Source: Hermatobates lingyangjiaoensis
Taxonomy: Eukaryota; Arthropoda; Insecta; Hemiptera; Hermatobatidae
Reading direction: 5' to 3'
Assembly (NCBI GenBank): GCA_026182355.1
Contig: JAPFBL010000003.1
Location: 310,001 to 374,000 of the forward strand
Length of the DNA stretch: 64,000 nt
Shown here: piece by piece, positions 57,661 to 64,000 of the stretch
Numbering within the stretch: the first letter of the stretch is position 1
Layout: each line of letters opens with the position of its first letter
The notes under the pieces: model-generated
What the model was told of the DNA's origin: nothing
Seen by the model: the letters and a program-made list of their open reading frames with translations, nothing else
The model's database searches: none
Translations under genes and position numbers: made by a program

Positions 57661-60111
57661 TGTTAAATATTAAATGCTTCCATCAAACAATATAAAGCTT
57701 TTAGCAAAAGTCCCTCACTGTATTGATTACAGCAGGAGTGCTCAATACGTCGATCGTCCAGGTATTACTGTTAGATAGCATTGTATTAACAAAATCAACA
57801 TCAGCATATAATTCTCATCCAGTCACTGATTAATATATAGGTTGGCCAGTCAAAAGAATTATGATACTTAGGACACTCTGCAACGGCAAAAGAGGATCTA
57901 AGTTCAGTAAAACTAATTAACTATTTATTAAGGTGCATCATACTGTTTAATTTTTAATTTTTTCTCTTAAAATTAAAAAAGGTATAAAAATGAGTTTGAA
58001 GACTGAAAGGGTAAGAAGAAAAAACGCACCACTTCCATATGATACGAGTATTCAAGAGAAAGTTTTTACTTGATGAAATATTAAATATGTCATAATAAAT
58101 TGGAAGAACCTCAATACATTTCTTAGTAAACACAGTTGGTAGATCATTGTGACTTATCATTTCATAAGTAGCTTGCAAGCAGAAAATGTGTAAACACCCC
58201 TGAATTACAGCATTACACAAAAAAACGATATTATTTTATTTTCAATGAAGGTTGAAAACTGGAGCCATAGTCAAATACAACTAAAACAATTATCTACGAA
58301 TTACAACAGGGGTAATTCCACAAATCATACCGTTTTGATACCAAAATCTTAATAGTAATTCGAACATTCCTTCTAGAACAGTGTCTCTCACGTTGAATCC
58401 GTATCTTTTATTTTAGCTACAGATTTTCACTTAACCAAAATAATTTTCTCATAAAATATGCATTATTATATTATTAATGTGAGAATTTAAAATACAAAGG
58501 AAAAACGAATTCGATTTTCCAGTTTCTTCATCATAATGAGAAGAAATAAACAGATTTGGAAGAGAAGTCAAAATGAAAGGTTCTGTTGACTCTCAGATAT
58601 TTCAGGAGGTCAATTTTTCTACTGGTGACAGAACTTGATAGGAATAGAATTGGAAGACCGAGCATTATGGCGAAGAAACGATTGACAATAGGCCCTTTTC
58701 CCTTACTAATAACACAAAATTTGAAGCTGTAAAGTTGCTGAAATGGAAGAGAGGGTTCAGATGGTACGGCTGAGTTACAGAAGTAGGAGTACGACTATAT
58801 AAAGTAGAGTAGTTGGAAAGGATGGTTAATGCCCACGTTCTGATAGATACTACATAAATTAGGAAATTAACTTTGAGTTGAGTATTTCTGGTTAAGAGGT
58901 GATGGTAACCTAAGTTGTGGAACTAATGAAAAATACGGAGCAGAATATTAATACAATAAAACCATTCTGAGGATAAGAATTACTTAAGTTCTTCTAATTC
59001 AGCATTGTTTAGGTAGGTACAATAGCAGACGTTCGAAAGAAAAAAAAATTGTACGGTTGCCAAGGTAAATTGAGGCTTTGGCAGAAAGAGGTAACTATAA
59101 GGCGAGGTCATTGAGAGGATTATTAAAAAAAGAAGATAATTAGAGATAAACCCGAATTGTTCGGTGCACCTGGCTATTTTTTTACAACTCCATTCATTTT
59201 TTGCGACCGTTATTTATTTTGTCCTGCTTTATCTTTTCTTTTACATACTTTCTATTTATTCATTACTCTTATCTTAGTATCTTGTATTTTTAATTTATTC
59301 AACCTATTCTTTATAGTTTCGTCACAAATGTTTCCCTTTTCATCTTTATCACTCTTCATTATCACTTATACTGTTTCTCTCCTTTCATGCGAACATGTGA
59401 GGTTAGAGATCGCAAATAGTAATTCAGTCTTTGAGTCAGTATAATATTTGCTTTAAATAACTTAACGAGATGCAGGCATTATTCTAAAACAATACCCATC
59501 AGTAAACCCATCAAAAATCATAAAACTTTTTTTATGCTCTCGTCCATAATACTTTGAAATTGAGGTGGCATTACTCTTCACAGGAGTATCACCATTCACA
59601 TGGTGCTCTTGCTCTCTTTTTTGCGCTTTTCAGTTTTAATTTAGACAAATGTGTTTTCCACTAAAGACATTTAAACATTTATCAAAGCAGTACTTACATA
59701 TTGATAATTCCTTTTCATTATTCATGCTTTTGTACAACATGTCCTAAATGATTAAAGAGCTTTTTCCGTAGTAAAATAGTCATTATGTTTCTTTATTATC
59801 ATAAAACCCTAATTAATGTCCTCATCACGGCTTAATACATATCTAAAAATTATTCCAGTTCTTTTCTAACATAAAAAAAGATATTTTGTTCACACTTATT
59901 TTTATTACTGATGAACATTATAAATATGTCCTCTTATATTATTTAAAAAAAATCATTTGATTAATATGTTAGGTGATAACTTAAAGTATTAGAAGAATTC
60001 CAATCAAATACATTCTAAATTGCCTAAAGCAATTATAAGATTGAAAAAAATGAGTATATACAAAATAATTAAATATATTGTATGGATTTTTGTTACTCTG
60101 TTTCGGTATAA
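57661..60111. other. unannotated AT-rich stretch
   Basis: Around 58560-58860 the plus-strand translation (FRWYG ... ERMVNA) faintly resembles the 'R-W-x-G-H-V-x-R' end of some LINE ORF2s. Support is weak. ORF 59157-59444 is T-rich and hydrophobic by composition. Confidence 0.4.
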
Positions 60112-60248
60112 TCTATATATATAAAGTTCGCGAGTTTGTTTGTTCACCCATTTTCCGTGAAGATGGAGACCTCAAATTATTATAACCTTTACTTTTGTTG
60201 TGATTGGATTTATTGTAGCTGTATTACACAATAACAAATCGTATTAGG
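60112..60248 (+). mobile_element. possible Helitron 5' end
   Basis: 'a|tctatatatataaagttcgc' followed by 'gtttgtttgttc' has the 5'-TC, TA-rich start typical of animal Helitrons. No matching 3' hairpin-CTAG end before 60248, so truncated, or chance. Confidence 0.35.
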
Positions 60249-60288
60249 GGTTCAGGGTAGCCCAGTGGCTTACGTACTCGCCTCAACC
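60249..60288 (+). repeat. SINE head fragment
   Basis: 'cagggtagcccagtggctta' and 'cgtactcgcctc' match the tRNA-like head of the SINE. A shorter echo, 'aggggtcagggtagcctc', lies at 60321-60338. Both lack the B-box. Confidence 0.6.
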
Positions 60289-60825
60289 TTTTACAATATT
60301 ATTTAATAATATTTCTAATTAAGGGGTCAGGGTAGCCTCTAATATATAATAAGCCATTACATTATAAGTTAAAAATGAATAATTTGAGAAACAAAGTTGA
60401 AAACAACTGTCAGATAAAATACGAATGTTCTAAGATAATATTTATAAAGACACATTCCTTTCATTAATCTTATTTTGTGTTAGGTAAATAAATTGAATTT
60501 TCAATTTACAAGGTTTGTTTGTTTTAAATATATTTCATTGTCTAAATAACTTGAATTGATGTTTGATTTATTTATGTCATAAAATAAACGATTTTTTTTT
60601 ATTTTTAAATTATTTTTATTTTGCTAAATATGCAATATATGTGTATATATATTGAATAATTTTAAGAATACTGTATCAAAAGCTTGAGCCATTAAGAATA
60701 CGAGTATGTTTCCGTGTCTTAATAAGACGAAACAACAATTAAAATTATCCCTGTCAATCATGGTCGGTGAATTTATTTCAATAACTCTTACTATAATTTC
60801 TGAGTGACACAAAGGGTCACGTGTA
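60289..60825. other. AT-rich stretch
   Basis: No gene seen. Confidence 0.4.
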
Positions 60826-61062
60826 GTCTAGTACAGGGCTTCTTAAACTGTGGGTCGCGACCCCCAGGGGGGTCGCGAGACTACTGAAAGGGGGTCGCAA
60901 AAATCTGATACTTTTCAATCATCTTTATAAATAAAATAATGATTTTGTCTGTACATTGCTTAGAACTGACTCATTTCAAGTTTTCTTTACGTTTCATACA
61001 TTGGAGAAACCGAATCCACCCTTAGAAAAATTTCTGTCGGTTTGTCGGTTTGTCCGCAAAAC

Positions 61063-61337
61063 TTTGTCACAGGTAAACTCAGCTACCATAAGACATATAA
61101 AGCTGAAACTTTTACAGTAGATTTGTGTAAGTCTAACTTAAAATATAGGCTATGAATTGATTGAAATTCAACGTAGAAGTGAAGTTATGGACGTTTAACG
61201 CAAAAATGTTTGTCACAAGTAAACTCAGCCACCATAAGACATAGCGAGCTGAAACATTGACACTGGATTTGTGTGTGCCTAACTTAAAATATGGGCTCTA
61301 AATAGATTATTAATTCAGTACAGAAGCGAAGTTATGG
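61063..61337 (+). repeat. tandem pair of ~128-bp repeats inside the Helitron
   Basis: 61063-61190 and 61209-61337 both run from 'tttgtcaca.gtaaactcag' through 'ccataagacata' and 'ctaacttaaaatat.ggct' to 'gaagttatgg', by eye about 80% identical, with an 18-bp gap. Confidence 0.85.
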
Positions 61338-61619
61338 GGCTTTTAGCTGTATTTTCCTAACTTTACAGACAAGTTTGTTTTGAAAATACACAGGTGTGGC
61401 AAGTAGGTATTGTTAGTTGATTTTAATTTCAATTGAGCACATGAATATATTGCGTATTGACATCATTGAAATGGTGTTTCACAGAGTTAAGGATGTACTA
61501 TCTATTGAGAATAAATGTTTTGTAAACGAGCAATTCTCAGCCCTTAATATGAACAGGCATGAGAAATCAACAAACAAGTTCTTACGCTATATGAAGCCGA
61601 GGAAAGAACTTACAAGTCA

Positions 61620-62135
61620 GTAAAGAGTTTGGATTAGTGATGAAGAAGCAGTTCATTATCTAATTGAATTTCTTGACTCTGAATTTATTTCTCCTGGACT
61701 GCCTGCTCATGAGTAAAAACTTAAAGTAGGAGCACCAATGATGCTGCAATTTATAGCAGTAACAAATTTCATGTTACGAAACATGAGTGAGCCAAAAACT
61801 GTGCAACGGACAACGACTCTGAGTTCGTGCTCTACACAGATATGCCATAGAGGCGGACATAATGACTGGATGTGGTATTGGGGAGTCTTCCGAACCACTG
61901 TCTGTTTCCATTCAAATGATGCAAGGTCCCCTCAGAGTCTATTACGCAATGACGTTAACTAAGTCGCAAAGGGAGACTTTATCTAACGCAGGAATTCAAG
62001 TTAGCGAAACCAAGTTTTTCTCACATGGTCAACTGTAGTTTACTTGCTCAATAGTCAGAGGTTTCAACTGATTGTTCTTCCATGAACCTGAAGGACAGAC
62101 AGCTAATGTAGTGTATACAGAGGCATTTGTTTAAC
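61620..62135 (+). pseudogene. Helitron Pif1-like helicase C-terminal remnant
   Basis: In changing frames: YLIEFLDSEFISPGLPAHE, then KLKVGAPMMLQ (family: L-K-V-G-A-P-V-M-L-L-R-N-L), then PLRVYYAMTLTKSQRETLSN and FFSHGQL with 'FTCSIVRG' (family: F-A-M-T-I-N-K-S-Q-G-Q-T-L ... F-S-H-G-Q-L-Y-V-A-C-S-R-V). These are helicase motifs V-VI of the Helitron Rep/Hel protein. Key Gly and Arg residues are changed, and several stops and shifts interrupt the frame, so it is inactive. The upstream ORF 61417-61623 may be part of the same decayed protein. Confidence 0.85.
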
Positions 62136-62699
62136 ACTGTACTAATAATGGTGTTTTCTACTATTCTATAATTTCTAATTATAGTATTAGTATAATACTA
62201 TAATTGATATGTTGGAATACCAAGTATAATAGAATTTTTGATTCCGTCAAAGACGGGTACATTTGCTAGTTATAAATAAAATCTTAAAATTAGTATACAC
62301 ACTACGTACAAATATAAATACAAATAAAAATCATACAAAATACTATTGTAGTTTCCAATTATATATATGTGAAATGAATGGGTACGTATTCTTTAATCCT
62401 TATTTTATTTACATTGTAAAATAGTGCGATATTACATCTACATCTACGGTTAATATATATTTCATTATATGGAGGAGGGGGTCGTTTAAAATTTCCTAAG
62501 CTTGAAGGGGGTCGCTATATAAAAAAGTTTAAGAAGCCCTGGTCTAGTAAAAGCCATAAAGAGTGTGTCAAAACAAAGATTTTGTATCATAATAAAGGAC
62601 AGCGCTACTCTCACCATGGATTCCGATTTTTTTTTTTTTAATCCTAGCGCTTGTATATAAGTGTATATGTGTGCATGTAGTAATAATAAAAGGACTGAC

Positions 62700-62901
62700 G
62701 TGGTGAGGGTGGTTTGTGGCGAGAGCGAGAGGGTCGTCTCGTCACTGCTGACGTCAGAGTCCGACACACTGCCCTCCCGGGAGTCTGCCCCCGTAGTCTT
62801 GACCGCAGACTCGTCATCGCTGCTACGATCCTCCTTCTTCTTCTTCAACACTGACACTCCACCATCAGCCTTGTCTTTTAGGTTCTTCAGCAGGCCAGCC
62901 A
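62700..62901 (-). CDS. putative exon of the same minus-strand gene
   Basis: 202-bp GC-rich segment on the minus strand, after 'aattaattag' (AG at 62903-62902) and before donor-like 'gtcagt' (GT at 62699-62698). Encodes AGLLKNLKDKADGG, a lysine run, then acidic/serine-rich sequence (RSSDDES, SVSDSDVSSDE). This is a low-complexity, probably disordered and phosphorylatable region; no domain is visible. Starts with two bases of a split codon and ends with two bases (AC), compatible in phase with the exon at 1356-1518, which begins with one. The acceptor's pyrimidine tract is weak. I do not recognise the protein from this part alone. Membership of the supervillin-like gene is inferred from strand, phase and the shared 'gtcagt' donor. 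Confidence 0.5.
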
Positions 62902-63286
62902 CTAATTAATTCAAACAATTAATTACGATATCTTTTTTTGCATATCAACACCAAAGCAATACAAAGCAAAGCAAAGTAATATGACACAGCAAGGCTGTCA
63001 AATCGAATAACAATAGTTCTTTTCTAGTAAACTTCAATGAGCTATGACATTCCAAACATCTAAAACAATATATATAAAAGCATCATGCAACAATACAATT
63101 AATATTGCTCAACTTATAATTCTGTGTCAGTGTTCAAGTATAAGTATTCACTTCTGAACTAGTTGATAGCAATAATAAAACATAGTCACAACATCCCAGC
63201 CTGATCACAAATACCACCTAACTAACATCAGGCTTGCACGTCGTTACACGTAAAGCATATATACATATGTTTCATATATATAAAAA
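62902..63286. other. AT-rich stretch upstream of the putative exon
   Basis: Would be the preceding intron on the minus strand. No feature recognised. Confidence 0.4.
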
Positions 63287-63339
63287 GATTTCACTTAAAC
63301 ACGTGAAATAACAATCAATGATCAAACCACAATAAGAAA

Positions 63340-63393
63340 TGGGAAAACAAGACTAAGATCTTTCAACAGTAACAAGCGGTCTTCGTCAGAGTG
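63340..63393 (-). ncRNA. hammerhead-like motif A4, minus-strand arm
   Basis: Minus strand: CTGACGA, stem II ACCG with CTGT (one mismatch), GAAA, AGATCT, triplet CUU, stem I 'cact/agtc' with one mismatch. Core intact. Confidence 0.55.
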
Positions 63394-63397
63394 TTTC

Positions 63398-63460
63398 AGT
63401 TGGGTTTTTGACTCTGACGAAGACCGCTTGTTACGTTTAAAAGATCTTAGTCTTGTTTTC
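63398..63460 (+). ncRNA. hammerhead-like motif A4, plus-strand arm
   Basis: CTGACGA 63413-63419, stem II damaged, and the GAAA block altered to AAAA ('gtttaaaagatc'). Stem I GACT/AGTC kept. The core G12 change should abolish cleavage. Confidence 0.5.
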
Positions 63461-63559
63461 CCATTTCTTTACTGTGGTTTAATCAATATAATTTATATAT
63501 AATATATAAATATATATATATATAATATATATAAATATAATATATATATATATAAATTA

Positions 63560-64000
63560 AAATAAGCAGTGACACATAAACAGAAACACAACAAAGACTC
63601 ACTTTTCAATATTTCGACCGTAATGGCGGTCGTCCTCAGGAGAAGAAGTGAATTGACGAGGGACGACAGTCAACTGAAGAACTCACTGGGTGAGGTTAAA
63701 GCAGTGCTGCCGCAAAGGAGACAAATAAAAAAAGGAACTAGAAGTCGAGAGCAAAAATAAAAAAAATGTTTTTGAAAGGTAGAAAAAGGTTAAGAAAAGA
63801 AAAAATTAAAGAACATATATAGAACAATTAAAAAAAAAATAAATAAAAAAAAAATTAAAAAATAAATAATAAATAAATCGCTAGTTTTTTATTTATTTAT
63901 TTTTTAATTTTTTTTATTTATTTTTTTTTTAATTGTTCTATATATTTTCTTTATTTTTTCTTTTCTTAACCTTTTTCTACCTTTCAAAAACATTTTTTTT
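63560..64000. repeat. fold-back family F, copy 2, cut by window end
   Basis: A ribozyme-bearing arm (63560-63700), then an A-rich half (about 63757-63878) that is mirrored by a T-rich half (63885-64000) with the complement of 'aaaggtagaaaaaggttaag'. The palindrome centre is near 63880. The right ribozyme arm should lie just past the window edge. Confidence 0.8.
63602..63645 (-). ncRNA. hammerhead-like motif F2
   Basis: Minus strand: stem I GAGAAG (63645-63640) with GAAAAG opposite (63607-63602), five of six pairs. CTGAGGA (63639-63633), one extra C, 5-bp stem II GACCG/CGGTC with loop CCATTA, GAAA (63615-63612), AUAU, triplet AUU (63610-63608). Intact core and good stems. Confidence 0.65.

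Larger units (their letters stand above)
60922..62269 (+). mobile_element. Helitron nested in the hAT element
   Basis: Starts TC (60922) directly after a host A and ends CTAG (62266-62269) directly before a host T: the A/T insertion preference and the 5'-TC...CTRR-3' ends of Helitrons. A 3' hairpin, CCGTC 62244-62248 with GACGG 62252-62256, lies 9 bp before CTAG. It contains a decayed helicase end and two ~128-bp direct repeats. At 1348 bp it is far shorter than an autonomous Helitron. No Rep domain seen. Confidence 0.85.
60834..62541. mobile_element. hAT-family transposon, non-autonomous, interrupted by a Helitron
   Basis: Terminal inverted repeats 'cagggcttcttaaact' are exact at both ends (60834-60849; 62526-62541). 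Subterminal 'gggtcgcgaccccc'-like motifs occur on both sides. The 8-bp target duplication 'gtctagta' is perfect (60826-60833 and 62542-62549). CAG-start ends with an 8-bp duplication identify the hAT superfamily. Removing the nested Helitron leaves only about 360 bp without transposase, so this was a MITE-like element. Confidence 0.93.
63287..63485. repeat. fold-back repeat family A, moderately preserved copy
   Basis: Left arm about 63318-63390, right arm about 63411-63484, with the 'gatttcac...cacgtgaaa' end at 63286-63306 and TA-rich flanks on both sides. The spacer is shortened relative to the 11.5-kb copy, and the left arm lacks the outer stem I sequence. Confidence 0.88.

Noticed and set aside
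59157..59444. Membrane protein gene
   Set aside because: Hydrophobicity reflects T-rich DNA composition; no start context, splice sites or family similarity.
62486..62902. 138-codon minus-strand ORF as one protein
   Set aside because: Only the first ~66 codons are GC-rich and coding-like. The rest runs through AT-rich intron and the hAT end, past a good donor site.

Overview
The window looks like intronic DNA from an AT-rich, transposon-laden metazoan genome, probably an arthropod. The reasons are: no bacterial-style gene packing; two short GC-richer protein-like segments on the minus strand, each bounded by splice-like AG and GT sites; a tRNA-derived SINE; a mariner element; a hAT element; a Helitron; and decayed non-LTR retrotransposons. 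No complete host gene, rRNA, stand-alone tRNA gene or CRISPR array was found. Most ORFs of 60-130 codons are chance or repeat-derived.

Host gene. A minus-strand exon at 1356-1518 encodes a supervillin-like segment (SIADRLAALHRSGTSDWKK). A second minus-strand exon at 62700-62901 encodes a charged, serine-rich segment. Its donor leaves two bases of a codon and the 1356-1518 acceptor supplies one, so the two are phase-compatible. The simplest reading is that nearly the whole window is one intron of about 61 kb (or a few introns) of a minus-strand supervillin-like gene.

Mobile DNA by region. 0-12 kb: SINE fragment, fold-back repeat D, degenerate ~46-bp and ~127-bp tandem arrays, fold-back repeat A. 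12-18 kb: a ribozyme-plus-coding remnant and unannotated AT-rich DNA. 18-22 kb and 32-34 kb: two copies of one decayed LINE with homologous non-coding flanks, and a third flank at 44 kb. 24-25 kb: an 86-bp minisatellite. 26-28 kb: two SINEs. 29.2-30.1 kb: an internally deleted mariner with perfect 28-bp terminal repeats. 30-45 kb: fold-back repeats B, C and G, family E ribozymes, and a 29-bp minisatellite. 47 kb: a 65-bp tandem array. 49.8-51 kb: nested palindromes, a ribozyme and a SINE. 56-57 kb: LINE ends, one internally deleted. 60.8-62.5 kb: a short hAT element with an exact 8-bp target duplication, into which a 1.35-kb Helitron has inserted. 63.3-64 kb: two more ribozyme-bearing fold-backs, one cut by the window edge.

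Most interesting signal. At least a dozen copies of a type I hammerhead-ribozyme-like motif (CUGANGA, stem II, GAAA, tiny palindromic stem III, NUH, stem I) occur across at least six sequence families. Most sit in head-to-head inverted pairs, so either strand's transcript carries a ribozyme. Three family E copies are followed by a related coding remnant (pattern F-R-x-L-E-K), as expected for the start of a Penelope-like retroelement. The very short, self-complementary stem III (ACAUGU, AGAUCU, ACGU) suits activity as a dimer. Penelope-like elements carrying hammerheads are known. The dense inverted arrangement, the family variety, and an ATG lying inside stem III next to the cleavage site in some copies deserve a closer look.
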